From assembly GCF_018861755.1 (NCBI RefSeq), contig NZ_JAHLEF010000010.1, positions 62,001-126,000 on the forward strand: a stretch of DNA of 64,000 nt, given 5' to 3'. The notes below the pieces were generated by a model, which was given only the letters and a program-made list of their open reading frames with translations, had not been told where the DNA came from and searched no databases. The position numbers and the translations under genes were made by a program. This DNA is from Clostridium sp. CF012. GTDB taxonomy: Bacteria > Bacillota > Clostridia > Clostridiales > Clostridiaceae. Every line of letters starts with the position of its first letter. Position 1 is the stretch's first letter. Positions 36,176 to 45,496 of this stretch are shown here, piece after piece.

Positions 36176-36760
36176 CTAAATAGATTTTGCCTTACGTTTA
36201 AAAAGATTAAGTTTTACAGTAAAATATTTATCCAGGAATTTATTTACGCCTTTGTTCATACAAAACTTATAAGCACAAATAGTAACATATGACCATATTG
36301 CAGCGAGAGCCCATCCACCAAGAACATCTGTTGGATAGTGAACACCTAGATAAACCCTACTAATCCCCACAAGAATTAAATATGTAAATATTAAACCGCT
36401 GAGTATATAGGCGATTTTTTTATTCTTCATTCGTTTAAGTATAAAATAAATAAGAACAAGACCAATAGCTGTAGAAATAGAAGAATGACCGCTAGGAAAA
36501 CTGTAGCCTTCAGCCTCAATTAATCGTATTTCCAAGGGTCTATATCTTTTTATCGTGTTCTTAAGTATTAAGTTGGTAAAACCAGTGATGCCAATACTAA
36601 ATACACAACATATAGCTTCTAATTTGTTATTCAAGAGATATAATATAATAAAAACCACAAAGGTTAGTATAAGCTGAGGAGCGGGGTCTGAAGAGTTCGA
36701 AATAATAATAAAAAACTGAACCCAGGACCAATGCATAGAATTTATTAAATAATAAAACAT
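36176..36760 (-). CDS. PAP2-family membrane phosphatase
   Basis: A 194-residue protein with six hydrophobic segments and the three phosphatase motifs: KNTIKRYRPLE near 70 (KX6RP-like), YSFPSGHSS near 86 (PSGH) and SRVYLGVHYPTD near 134. Such enzymes dephosphorylate lipid phosphates such as undecaprenyl pyrophosphate or phosphatidic acid at the membrane. GGGAGGTTGATT is the ribosome site, somewhat far from the ATG. Confidence 0.9.
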   Translation of the reverse strand: MFYYLINSMHWSWVQFFIIISNSSDPAPQLILTFVVFIILYLLNNKLEAICCVFSIGITGFTNLILKNTIKRYRPLEIRLIEAEGYSFPSGHSSISTAIGLVLIYFILKRMKNKKIAYILSGLIFTYLILVGISRVYLGVHYPTDVLGGWALAAIWSYVTICAYKFCMNKGVNKFLDKYFTVKLNLFKRKAKSI

Positions 36761-37090
36761 GTTAATTTAATCAACCTCCCATATTAAATAAAATATTGAT
36801 AAGAATATAAGTACAAAAATCCCTTCAATACAAAATATACAAAATGCTAATTAAGTCAAAAGCATCAATCAATATTATATCAAAAGCTACAATTAAAAGA
36901 TACAATTATAATAGTTGTTAACATAAGTTTGAAATATAGACTATATTTTACAATTGAAATTTCAGTAATTTCAGTTTGAAATTGTTTTTTAATACATTTT
37001 TATTGAAAAACAATAAAAATATATTGATAAATGACTTGTGTTGTAGTAATATTGAAATTGTAGGAAATATTACAGCGGGAGGAACATCAA
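36761..37090. other. AT-rich divergent intergenic region with palindromic operator candidate
   Basis: Between the PAP2 gene and the DUF2975 gene. ACAATTGAAATTTCAGTAAT (36950-36969) is followed by TTCAGTTTGAAATTGT, a partial dyad that might bind the YozG-type regulator encoded downstream. No gene is seen. Confidence 0.35.
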
Positions 37091-37585
37091 ATGAAATATT
37101 ATGGCAAAATGTCGTTAGCTTCATTATTAAAAATATCATTAGATATTATGATTATTACTGGAATTGTTATTTATTTTATGTTGTCAAAAGGAATATTAAT
37201 GGAAAAGGTAGTAGATATGTCCTGGGGTAGATTTATTACCACATACATTTTATTTAGCCTAGGAGGAATTGCAGTTATACTAATCTTATTTAACCTTAGA
37301 AAAATAGTTAACTCTTTAATAAATATAACACCTTTTATTAAAGATAATGTTCACTGTTTGAAAAGGATATCTTTGTTAAGTTTTGTAATTTCAATTTGTT
37401 ATGCTATAAATTTTATTATAAATGGTCAATATAAAAACTTTAATATTGCCTATGTTGACAATAGTGGAATACATACTGATATTGAATTTTTAATATTCTT
37501 TTTTGCTGGGTGTTTTATTTTAATTTTATCTCAGGTATTTAAGCAAGCTGTTGAAGCGAAAGAAGAAAATGAATTTACAATATAA
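37091..37585 (+). CDS. DUF2975 membrane protein
   Basis: A 164-residue protein with four hydrophobic segments (near 10-35, 50-72, 92-115 and 135-155), the DUF2975 layout. These proteins almost always sit directly upstream of a small YozG-type HTH gene, as here. Function unknown. ATG follows GCGGGAGG. Confidence 0.75.
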   Translation: MKYYGKMSLASLLKISLDIMIITGIVIYFMLSKGILMEKVVDMSWGRFITTYILFSLGGIAVILILFNLRKIVNSLINITPFIKDNVHCLKRISLLSFVISICYAINFIINGQYKNFNIAYVDNSGIHTDIEFLIFFFAGCFILILSQVFKQAVEAKEENEFTI

Positions 37586-37608
37586 AGGGAACTACTAGGA
37601 GGATGAAT

Positions 37609-37818
37609 ATGGCAATTGTCGTAAATTTAGATGTAATGATGGCAAAAAGGAAGACATCACTGCAAGAGTTATCAATCAGAGTTGGAATCACAAATGCAAA
37701 TCTATCTATACTAAAGACTTCTAAAGCAAAGGCCATTAGATTTAGTACATTAGAAGCTATTTGTAGGGAATTGGATTGCCAACCTGGAGATATACTGGAA
37801 TATAGGGAAGAAGATTAA
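37609..37818 (+). CDS. YozG-family HTH transcriptional regulator
   Basis: A 69-residue Cro/CI-type helix-turn-helix protein (NLDVMMAKRKTSLQELSIRV; ITNANLSILKTSKAKAIRFS; LEAICRELDCQPGDILEY). ATG 37609 is chosen because AGGAGG at 37597-37602 is well spaced for it, while ATG 37603 abuts the site. It probably represses its own operon. Confidence 0.88.
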   Translation: MAIVVNLDVMMAKRKTSLQELSIRVGITNANLSILKTSKAKAIRFSTLEAICRELDCQPGDILEYREED

Positions 37819-37839
37819 AATAATGGAGGGGTAATTATA

Positions 37840-39819
37840 ATGGAGAAGGAGTATGTGCAAGCTATTATTATAAAGGACAATATGCTGCTTATGGCATATG
37901 GTTATAAAGAGAATAAACAACCAATTAATTTTTTTGTTAGGGGAGAAATTAATGAAGGGGAAACCGCGAGTGGTGCAATGACTCGTGCGATTACAGAGCA
38001 AATAAATGTGCCTTTTAAAGTTATTCTTAAATTTAATAAAGAGCTATGTTCAGACACAGAAACTTTCTTAATTAGCATAGAAAATCCTAATGATAAGTTT
38101 GATATTGCAACTAAAGAAATTAAAAAATCTTTAGGTAATTTAAAAATGGAAGGTCTTCAATGGATTCATTTATCTGAAAAAGAAAAATTTAATAGAACTG
38201 ACATAAGCTATTTAAGACTTTTATTAGAAGAGTGCATAGAGCAAGATTACAGTGGAGATTGGCTAAAAGCAGTTGAAAAGCTAGTGTTTTCATTTCCCAA
38301 TTATAAGTATGACAATATGCAACTATTAAATAAAAAACGGAAGAAAGAAATAAAACACACAGATTCTCAAATTAGCATGAAGGAAAAAATGGTTACTATA
38401 GGCGTTGCTCTTATTTTATCTATAATATATGAAAATTTTTTTACTGGCAAACAGGCTGGTATTTCTATTCTTATTTTTTATGTTATGTTCATGGGGTTTT
38501 TCTTATGGAGTGTTCGCGGAAAGGTTTGGTTTAAAAAAAGTATTGGGTTTGTATTGATTATTCCCACTTTGCTAATTGCACTAAATTTCTCTATTCATTC
38601 AAATGGTATTTTGAACTTTTTTAATGGGATTATGATATTGGTTCTTACTGCTGCATGTACAGTATTAATTAGGTATGAGAATATAAAATGGGATAATATA
38701 GATATAATCAAAATAGTGTTTAGCAGAACTTTTAAATCTATTGCAGAAAATGCTTATAAGCCTTTCATATTTATAAAAGGTAATATCACTAGAAAAAATA
38801 AAAAAGAACTAAGCTCTACAAAGAAAAATATTTTAAGGGGAGTAATTATTTCTATACCATTATTAGTTGTAATTTTAGTTTTATTAACATCAGCAGATAT
38901 GGTATTCAAAAGCTATGTAAATAATTTTTCAATTCGATTTGAGAATATAAGCTTAGGGAAAATTATAAATCATTTAATAGTTATTATAATAGCGTTCATT
39001 ATTATTTTTTCATATATATGGAGTTTTAAGTATACCTGCGATCAAGGTGAAAATACTAGGAAGGATATGCAATGGGAGCCCGTTACTATTTTAACAATTA
39101 TTTTTATGATAAATGTGGTATATCTTTTGTTTTCAATTGTACAGTTTTCCTATCTTTATGGTGGCGGGAATAATTTTATTCCACAAGAATTCACTTACTC
39201 AGAATATGCAAGAAAAGGTTTTTTTGAGCTTGTGGCTGTTACAATAATTAATTTTACTATATTGCTCAGCAGTATGAAATTTATTAAAAAGGATAATAAG
39301 ACAATAAATAATATATCTAATGTGTTTTTAACAATACTAGTAGCCTTTACTTTTAACATGTTGTTTTCAGCTCACTATAAGATGTCATTATATGAACAAA
39401 CTTATGGATTTACTTATTTAAGAATTTTCGTTCATATATTTATGCTAATGCTATTTATGTTATTTATAGTGGTTTTAATAGGGATTTGGAAAAGGAACAT
39501 GCCACTTAATAAGGCAATTATCCTAATTGGCTTGAGTATGTTTATTTTAGTAAACTACATTAATGTAGATAAAATAATTGCGAGTAAGAACATAGACATA
39601 TATTATAAAACCCAGAAAATTGATGTGCAATATTTAAGGTCCTTATCCTATGATGCTATACCAGAGATTTTAAAATTAAAAGAGGATTCTAACCTTGGGG
39701 TTGCTAGAGAGGTTAATAAGTATTTAGAGGATGTAAAGAAAGAGTTATCAGAAGGGCATTCTTGGTATGAATTTAATTATTCTAAATATAGAGCTAGAAA
39801 ACTCATAGATTTAAATTAG
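37840..39819 (+). CDS. DUF4173-type membrane protein with degenerate Nudix-like N-domain
   Basis: A 659-residue protein. Residues ~1-150 resemble a Nudix fold (QAIIIKDNMLLMAYGY..); the Nudix box keeps the spacing G-x5-E-x7-R but reads GEINEGETASGAMTRAITEQ, so the metal-binding Glu pair of REUxEE is altered and hydrolysis is doubtful. Residues ~185-580 hold about eleven TM helices of the DUF4153/DUF4173 kind; the C-terminal ~80 residues are soluble (..EGHSWYEFNYSKYRARKLI). Directly follows the YozG regulator by 21 bp. Function unknown. Confidence 0.7.
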   Translation: MEKEYVQAIIIKDNMLLMAYGYKENKQPINFFVRGEINEGETASGAMTRAITEQINVPFKVILKFNKELCSDTETFLISIENPNDKFDIATKEIKKSLGNLKMEGLQWIHLSEKEKFNRTDISYLRLLLEECIEQDYSGDWLKAVEKLVFSFPNYKYDNMQLLNKKRKKEIKHTDSQISMKEKMVTIGVALILSIIYENFFTGKQAGISILIFYVMFMGFFLWSVRGKVWFKKSIGFVLIIPTLLIALNFSIHSNGILNFFNGIMILVLTAACTVLIRYENIKWDNIDIIKIVFSRTFKSIAENAYKPFIFIKGNITRKNKKELSSTKKNILRGVIISIPLLVVILVLLTSADMVFKSYVNNFSIRFENISLGKIINHLIVIIIAFIIIFSYIWSFKYTCDQGENTRKDMQWEPVTILTIIFMINVVYLLFSIVQFSYLYGGGNNFIPQEFTYSEYARKGFFELVAVTIINFTILLSSMKFIKKDNKTINNISNVFLTILVAFTFNMLFSAHYKMSLYEQTYGFTYLRIFVHIFMLMLFMLFIVVLIGIWKRNMPLNKAIILIGLSMFILVNYINVDKIIASKNIDIYYKTQKIDVQYLRSLSYDAIPEILKLKEDSNLGVAREVNKYLEDVKKELSEGHSWYEFNYSKYRARKLIDLN

Positions 39820-39864
39820 CTAAAGTTTAAGTTTAGAGTGAGTGATTTGAGGTGAGGATTAGGT

Positions 39865-40266
39865 ATGACCTACAAACGAAATAGGTTACTGTATGCAGTA
39901 ATGATAATAATTGTAATTATTTTAGGATTAGGGTCAAGAAAGTTAACAGATGTACTACCAGCTTTTTTGAATATATATTTAGGGGATGCTCTGTGGGCGT
40001 TAATGATTTTTATTGGGGTTAGTTTTATTTTTAGAGAGATGGAAACTAAAATAATTTCATTAATTGGAATATCCTTTTGCTATCTTATTGAACTTAGCCA
40101 ATTATATCATTCTAACTGGATAGATAATATCAGAAGAACAACTTTAGGTGGATTGGTATTAGGATATGTATTTTCATGGAGTGACTTATTAGGGTATGCT
40201 ATTGGAACTTTAGTAGGGGTAATTATTGAAATTTTATGGGGAGTAATTCAAAGACCTAAGGACTAA
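39865..40266 (+). CDS. DUF2809 membrane protein
   Basis: A 133-residue protein with four TM segments and the DUF2809 pattern ..LPAFLNIYLGDALWALMIFI.. and ..IELSQLYHSNWIDNIRRTTL... Family function is unknown. GAGGTGAGGATTAGGT precedes the ATG. It is the last gene of the YozG-associated group. Confidence 0.8.
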   Translation: MTYKRNRLLYAVMIIIVIILGLGSRKLTDVLPAFLNIYLGDALWALMIFIGVSFIFREMETKIISLIGISFCYLIELSQLYHSNWIDNIRRTTLGGLVLGYVFSWSDLLGYAIGTLVGVIIEILWGVIQRPKD

Positions 40267-40325
40267 ATTTAAATTATATTATAAGCGCAGTTTTTATTAG
40301 CTATATACTGTGAATAAAGAAATCC

Positions 40326-40355
40326 TAGCATACAAGTATATCTATTTGTATGCTA
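40326..40355 (+). terminator. Hairpin after the DUF2809 gene
   Basis: TAGCATACAA (40326-40335) pairs with TTGTATGCTA (40346-40355), followed by TAATTTTATG; a modest terminator. Confidence 0.6.
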
Positions 40356-40392
40356 TAATTTTATGTAAATGAGGAAGTCAAGAGGAGAGAAA

Positions 40393-41970
40393 ATGGAGAA
40401 AAACACTAGATTTGAAATAATAACTAAAGATAGATTGGGAATAACTGTAATGATATTAGAGAAAATTTATAAAGCTGCAATAAACCTCCTTTCTGTGGAA
40501 GTGTTTCCTAAAAAGATTTGTGTTAAGATGCAGAATATGGATGAACAGGAGAAGGAAGCATTAAAAAAACAACTCATTGCAATTGAAGACGTTGTTATGA
40601 TCAATGAAATGGATTTACTTAACTATGAAGAAAATGAAAGAAAGCTTTTAGCAATTTTAGATTCAGTAGATGAAGGCATAATGGTTATAAATAAAAAATT
40701 TCAAATAGATATTTTTAATAATTATTGTGAAAAAGTATTTCATTGTAAAAAAGAAGAGGCAATAGGAACGGATATTAGAAAATTAATAGGCCGAGATGCT
40801 CCAGCTGTAGAACTTATAAATACTGGGTTAAAGTATGATAATGTGGAAGTGAATGTTAAAACAGAAAGAGGAGAGGTACATTACCTAACTACAGGGAGAC
40901 CAATTGTAGATGATAATAATATTACTGTAGGTGCGGTTGCATCTATTAAGGATATTCATAAAGCTATAGAGATTGCAAATGTTATCGCTGGAACTACTCA
41001 AGGGGCATTTAAGGAAATTGTAGGAAATAGTAATAAAATTGAGTTTGTAAAAAAAATAGTTGAAACTGTAGCTAAAAGTGATTCTACTATACTCTTTAGA
41101 GGCGAGAGTGGTACCGGAAAAGAGCTATTTGCAAAGGCAATTCAGAGTTTAAGTAGCAGGAAAAATAGACCTTTTGTAACTATAAATTGTGCAGCTCTAC
41201 CAGATAGTTTAATAGAAAGCGAACTATTTGGTTATGAAAAAGGCAGCTTTACAGGGGCTATGAATAGCGGAAAAGAAGGTCTCTTTAAAGAGGCAGATGG
41301 TGGAACCTTGTTTTTAGATGAAATAGGAGAACTATCTATAGTGCTGCAGGCAAAGCTTTTAAGGGTACTTCAAGAAGGCGTTATTAGAAAGATTGGTAGT
41401 ACAAAAGAAGAGAATGTAAATGTAAGAATTATTGCGGCTACTAATAGAAACTTGGAAGAGATGCTTTTGCATGGGAAATTCAGAGAAGATTTATATTATA
41501 GATTAAATGTTATTCCAATAGTCATCCCACCCCTTAGGGATAGAATAGAGGATATTTCATCCTTAGTTACACTGTTTATTTCTAAATTTAATAAAAGGTT
41601 AAATAAAGAAATAAAGGGTGCAGAACTTTCTTTTATAAATAAATTACAGGCATATAATTGGCCAGGTAACATACGTGAACTACAAAATGTAATTGAGAGG
41701 GCTATGAATTTGTGTGATGGACAATATATATCTTCACAGAATCTTATTATGGATATCGGAGTAGCACGTCTGGAAGAAAATAAAATTGCTTTGGATGTGC
41801 ATAGTGATTTGAAGCTTAAAGAAGTAGTGGAGATTTGTGAAAAACAGGCTATAGTAACTGCGCTTGGGAGAAATAAAAGCTTGAGAAAGACAGCAAAAGA
41901 ATTAGGAGTTTCACACACTACTATTATAAATAAAATTAAAAAATATAAAATATATGAAGGCGAGGTTTAG
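40393..41970 (+). CDS. Sigma-54-dependent activator with ACT-like, PAS, AAA+ and Fis-type HTH domains
   Basis: About 525 residues. Residues 1-80 look like an ACT-type ligand-binding domain (FEIITKDRLGITVMILEKIY), as in TyrR; ~85-200 is a PAS domain (LLAILDSVDEGIMVINKKFQ). The AAA+ domain has Walker A GESGTGKE near 235, sigma-54 contact loop GSFTGA near 289, and Walker B GGTLFLDEIGEL near 307; the end is a Fis-type HTH (LRKTAKELGVSHTTIINKIK). ATG 40393 follows AGAGGAGAG. Downstream is a -24/-12 promoter and methionine gamma-lyase, its likely target; the ligand is probably an amino acid. Confidence 0.9.
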   Translation: MEKNTRFEIITKDRLGITVMILEKIYKAAINLLSVEVFPKKICVKMQNMDEQEKEALKKQLIAIEDVVMINEMDLLNYEENERKLLAILDSVDEGIMVINKKFQIDIFNNYCEKVFHCKKEEAIGTDIRKLIGRDAPAVELINTGLKYDNVEVNVKTERGEVHYLTTGRPIVDDNNITVGAVASIKDIHKAIEIANVIAGTTQGAFKEIVGNSNKIEFVKKIVETVAKSDSTILFRGESGTGKELFAKAIQSLSSRKNRPFVTINCAALPDSLIESELFGYEKGSFTGAMNSGKEGLFKEADGGTLFLDEIGELSIVLQAKLLRVLQEGVIRKIGSTKEENVNVRIIAATNRNLEEMLLHGKFREDLYYRLNVIPIVIPPLRDRIEDISSLVTLFISKFNKRLNKEIKGAELSFINKLQAYNWPGNIRELQNVIERAMNLCDGQYISSQNLIMDIGVARLEENKIALDVHSDLKLKEVVEICEKQAIVTALGRNKSLRKTAKELGVSHTTIINKIKKYKIYEGEV

Positions 41971-41972
41971 TT

Positions 41973-42020
41973 AAAACTGTAAAATTTTCTTTCCGCTTGG
42001 AAAGAAAATTTTACAGTTTT
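41973..42020 (+). terminator. Terminator after the sigma-54 activator gene
   Basis: A perfect 22-bp stem: AAAACTGTAAAATTTTCTTT (41973-41992) plus CC, with its complement at 41999-42020 and a GCTT loop. Confidence 0.85.
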
Positions 42021-42228
42021 ACGACCCTAGTGGTTATAAAAAATTCCACTTATTAAATAAAAGACAAGCAACGTTTTTTATAGTAATAGTTTAAACTCAA
42101 TTTTCCAAATTTTATTTATATAAAACTGTAGTTAAACACCATTGGCACATAAAACAAATGGAAAGTTATTTGTTTTAATATGATTAAAGAACCCTTTTAT
42201 ATGAAATAAGAAAACCTTTACAATAAAG

Positions 42229-42243
42229 TGGCAGCATTATTGC
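42229..42243 (+). promoter_or_regulatory. Sigma-54 (-24/-12) promoter of the methionine gamma-lyase gene
   Basis: TGGCAGCATTATTGC matches the consensus TGGCAC-N5-TTGC at every fixed position but one and has the exact -24 GG / -12 GC spacing. It lies about 47 bp before ATG 42290 and about 250 bp after the activator gene. The 42021-42228 stretch would hold the activator-binding sites; no clear dyad was picked out. Confidence 0.8.
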
Positions 42244-42289
42244 GTATATATATTTATATGAAGAAATAATCACTTTAGGGGGAATTATA

Positions 42290-43492
42290 ATGAATACAGA
42301 ACATTTACGTAAGAGTGGATTCGCAACTAAAGCAATACATGGTGGAAATAAGAAGGATCAATACGGATCACTTGCTACTCCAATACATCAAACAGCTACC
42401 TTTGTTTTTGACTCAGCTGAGCAAGGTGGAAGAAGATTTGCAGGAGAGGAAGAAGGATATATATATACAAGACTTGGGAATCCTACTAATACAGTACTCG
42501 AGGAAAAATTGGCAATGCTTGAAGGTGGAGAAGCATGTATGTCTATGGCATCAGGCATAGGAGCTATATCTTCAGCTATGTGGACAGCATTAAAGGCTGG
42601 AGACCATGTAGTTGCAGCACAAACTATATATGGTTGTACTCATGCGTTTTTGGCTCATGGTATTTCTAGATATGGTGTTGAAGTTACTTTTGTGGATGCT
42701 TCTAATTTAGAAGAGGTTAAAAATGCTATGAAAGAAAATACAAGGGTTATTTTCTTAGAAACACCTGCAAATCCAACATTACTTATAACAGATATTGAGG
42801 CGATATCAAAGATTGCCCACGAAAGGGAAAATTGTATAGTTATGGTGGATAACACATTTAGTACTCCATACATACAAAGACCATTAGAACTAGGCGCAGA
42901 CGTTGTAATACACTCTGGAACTAAATTTATAAATGGACATGGTGATGTAATTTCTGGTTTTGCTATTGGATCTAAAGCATTTATTGATCAGGTTAGATTA
43001 TTTGGTGTTAAGGATATGACAGGATCTTGTTTAAGTCCTTTTGATGCATTTTTAATTATAAGAGGAATGAAAACATTAGAAATAAGAATGGAAAGACACT
43101 GCAGCAATGCAATGGCTGTAGCTGAGTTTTTAGAAGCTCATCCAGCAGTAGAAAAAGTATATTTCCCGGGACTTAAAAGTTTTGAGCAGTATGCACTGGC
43201 AAAAAAACAAATGAATCTTCCAGGCGCTATTATTGCTTTTGAAATAAAGGGTGGAATTGAAGAAGGTAAAAAAGTATTAAATTCTACGCAGCTTTGCAGT
43301 ATAGCTGTTAGTTTAGGTGATGCTGAAACACTAATTGAGCATCCAGCTTCAATGACTCACTCACCATATTCACAAGAGGAAAGATTAGAGGCTGGTATAA
43401 CTGATGGTTTAGTAAGACTAGCAGTAGGTCTTGAAAATGTTGAAGATATTATTGCTGATTTGGATCAAGCTCTAAATTTAATTCTTAAATAG
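42290..43492 (+). CDS. megL: Methionine gamma-lyase
   Basis: PLP enzyme splitting methionine to methanethiol, 2-oxobutyrate and ammonia. The 400-residue protein is in the Cys/Met-metabolism PLP family (YTRLGNPTNTVLEEKLAMLE near 62; PLP lysine in SGTKFINGHGDV near 208). The motif QTIYGCTHAFLAHG near 112 has the cysteine (Cys116 type) that distinguishes methionine gamma-lyase from cystathionine lyases. The AGGGGGAA site is well placed. Control by sigma-54 and the upstream ACT/PAS activator is inferred from the promoter. Confidence 0.9.
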   Translation: MNTEHLRKSGFATKAIHGGNKKDQYGSLATPIHQTATFVFDSAEQGGRRFAGEEEGYIYTRLGNPTNTVLEEKLAMLEGGEACMSMASGIGAISSAMWTALKAGDHVVAAQTIYGCTHAFLAHGISRYGVEVTFVDASNLEEVKNAMKENTRVIFLETPANPTLLITDIEAISKIAHERENCIVMVDNTFSTPYIQRPLELGADVVIHSGTKFINGHGDVISGFAIGSKAFIDQVRLFGVKDMTGSCLSPFDAFLIIRGMKTLEIRMERHCSNAMAVAEFLEAHPAVEKVYFPGLKSFEQYALAKKQMNLPGAIIAFEIKGGIEEGKKVLNSTQLCSIAVSLGDAETLIEHPASMTHSPYSQEERLEAGITDGLVRLAVGLENVEDIIADLDQALNLILK

Positions 43493-43519
43493 TAAGTGTT
43501 TTAATAAATATTTAATACG

Positions 43520-43561
43520 AAAAAGATTAACTTATATGTTAGCATATAAGTTAATCTTTTT
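43520..43561. terminator. Terminator after megL, bidirectional
   Basis: A perfect 19-bp stem AAAAAGATTAACTTATATG (43520-43538) with complement 43543-43561; the A5 and T5 ends let it work for the convergent ABC permease gene too. Confidence 0.88.
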
Positions 43562-43578
43562 CATTTACCGGGTTTTTC

Positions 43579-44229
43579 TTATTCGTAAACTGAATATTTT
43601 TTTTCTAACTTTTTAAAAGCCATTACAACAAGTGAAGTAAATATTAAATATATTATTGCCGCAATAAAGAAAGGAGCGATTGTAAAATCTCTAGTCACAA
43701 TTTCTCTAGCAGCTCTTAATAAATCCTGTAATCCAATAGCAGCTACTAGAGCGGTGTCTTTTATCAGAGTAATTCCCTCATTACAAGTAGGAGGAATTAT
43801 CCGTTTAAAGGCTTGGGGTAGAATAATTTTTGACATAGTTTGTCTATAATTCATGCCTAACGCTTTGGCAGCCTCATATTGTCCTCTATCTATGGATTGA
43901 ATACCTGATCTGAATATTTCAGTAAAATAAGCTCCGTAATTCAAAGAAAAGGTAAGGGTTGCTGCAGTGAAAGGAGAAAATTTAATACCGATAATAGGTA
44001 ATCCGAAATATGTGAAAAAAAGTTGAAGAAGTAGTGGTGTTCCTCTAAAAAACCAAGTATAGAGGTCTACAATTTTACTAAGTATTTTTAAGTTTGAGAC
44101 TTTAATTAGTGCACCTATTACTCCAAGAGGCAAACAAAAGATTATCGTTGCAAAGTACAACTCAATTGTAAAGATGCTCCCTTTTAAAATATAAGCTGTA
44201 ATATCTATAAAATTAGCCAAAAATAACAC
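43579..44229 (-). CDS. Polar amino-acid ABC transporter permease
   Basis: A 216-residue HisM/GlnP-type permease with five helices and the EAA loop YEAAKALGMNYRQTMSKIIL near 126. The start is uncertain: GTG 44229 or an in-frame TTG three codons later, which is better spaced from GGAAGTGGGTG. It follows its binding-protein gene by 24 bp. No ATPase gene is adjacent, so the ATP-binding subunit must come from elsewhere. Confidence 0.88.
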   Translation of the reverse strand: MLFLANFIDITAYILKGSIFTIELYFATIIFCLPLGVIGALIKVSNLKILSKIVDLYTWFFRGTPLLLQLFFTYFGLPIIGIKFSPFTAATLTFSLNYGAYFTEIFRSGIQSIDRGQYEAAKALGMNYRQTMSKIILPQAFKRIIPPTCNEGITLIKDTALVAAIGLQDLLRAAREIVTRDFTIAPFFIAAIIYLIFTSLVVMAFKKLEKKYSVYE

Positions 44230-44253
44230 CCACTTCCGAAAAATTAATAATTA

Positions 44254-45054
44254 TTATTTGTTGATTATATCCTTGCCAAACCATTTTTGGGATATTGTAT
44301 TTGCAGTTCCATCGCTTTTGATTTCTCCTAAAAGTTTGTCTATTTCTGCAGTAAGGCTTGTATCAGTTTTTCTTATACCTACGCCATAATCTTCTACTCC
44401 GAGGTTTTCATTAAGTACTTTATATTCACCAGCTTTTTTACTAGAATAGTATCTCCCAACTACTTCATCTACTACAATAGCATCAATACGCCCAGCGTTT
44501 AAATCCAGTAGTGCCTCTGTATTATTTGAGTACTTCTTAACCTCTTTTAGTGAAGATATCAGCAGTGCATCGCGAGTAAGAGCAGTTTCACTGCTACTAC
44601 CCATTTGCAGGCCTACAACTTTATCCTTTAAATCAATTTTACTGGAAATAATTGATTTATTTTTCACGATAATTATTTGCTTATTTTGAAGGTATACTTT
44701 AGAAAAAGCAATTTGTTCTTTTCGCTTGTTTGTTATTGTTAATCCATTCCATATAGCATCGATATCTTTATTATTTAGACTTAATATAATGCCATCCCAT
44801 TCTACAGGTTTAAAGGTTACGGCTACCCCCATGCGCTTGCCTACTTCTTTTGCCATATCAATGTCAAAGCCTACAATTTCACCACTCTTATCTCTAAAGC
44901 CCATTGGTGGGAAATTATCATCAAGACCAATTATTAATTCTTTCTTGTCCTTAATATCTTTTAATGAAGTATCTGCGGATGTTGTACCTCCGCAGGCAGT
45001 TAAAATAGTAGTGGAAAGCATTGCCACCATTAGTAATTTAAATTTATTTTTCAT
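44254..45054 (-). CDS. Amino-acid ABC transporter substrate-binding lipoprotein
   Basis: About 266 residues: lipoprotein signal with lipobox LTAC (Cys21), then a family 3 binding fold (KELIIGLDDNFPPMGFRDKS; GFDIDMAKEVGKRMGV; QMGSSSETAL). The pattern fits cystine/cysteine or other polar amino acid binders. ATG 45054 follows AAAGGAGTG; the upstream in-frame GTG lies within that site. Convergent with megL, so a role in sulfur amino-acid supply is possible but unproven. Confidence 0.9.
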   Translation of the reverse strand: MKNKFKLLMVAMLSTTILTACGGTTSADTSLKDIKDKKELIIGLDDNFPPMGFRDKSGEIVGFDIDMAKEVGKRMGVAVTFKPVEWDGIILSLNNKDIDAIWNGLTITNKRKEQIAFSKVYLQNKQIIIVKNKSIISSKIDLKDKVVGLQMGSSSETALTRDALLISSLKEVKKYSNNTEALLDLNAGRIDAIVVDEVVGRYYSSKKAGEYKVLNENLGVEDYGVGIRKTDTSLTAEIDKLLGEIKSDGTANTISQKWFGKDIINK

Positions 45055-45308
45055 TTTTAACACTCCTTTATTTATCTTATGTATAAGCTATAATTCCTAT
45101 AAATATCATTTTACTTTAACACGTTAACCTTGTAAAGTAAAAAACAGAAATAAATCTTAATATGACAATAAAATTGTTTTTTCAACAATTAATTTATATT
45201 TTTAAGAGAGGAAGATGCTTATAAATTTTTTTAGTGGTTAGAAAAATAATAGTAGTATAAATCTCTCTTTCGGTGGAAAATATAAATTAAGAAAGGGGAG
45301 TGTTTTAA

Positions 45309-45443
45309 ATGACTGTAAAGCAGAAGCTTACAAATGAGCAATTATCTTCAGTAGGAATTAAAAGAACAGATAATGACAAAGATATGCGTGCCAATGATGT
45401 AAATATAAAAAACAGTGAAACAAGAAACAAGAAAAACAAATAA
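45309..45443 (+). CDS. 44-residue hydrophilic small protein
   Basis: ATG 45309 follows AAGAAAGGGGAGTG. The product (MTVKQKLTNEQLSSVGIKRT .. ending RNKKNK) is Lys/Asn/Asp-rich and has no membrane segment. It stands alone between divergent genes and is followed by the rib promoter. Not recognised; its basic, disordered look recalls the 30-residue gene at 13302. Confidence 0.55.
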   Translation: MTVKQKLTNEQLSSVGIKRTDNDKDMRANDVNIKNSETRNKKNK

Positions 45444-45496
45444 AACCATCTTCATTTTTATCCTATAGTAATATGAGTAAATTTTTATATAGGCAC

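Noticed and set aside
42143-42165. TTGGCACATAAAACAAATGG as a sigma-54 promoter
   Set aside because: It has the -24 like TTGGCAC but no GC at the -12 position; the site at 42229 fits much better.
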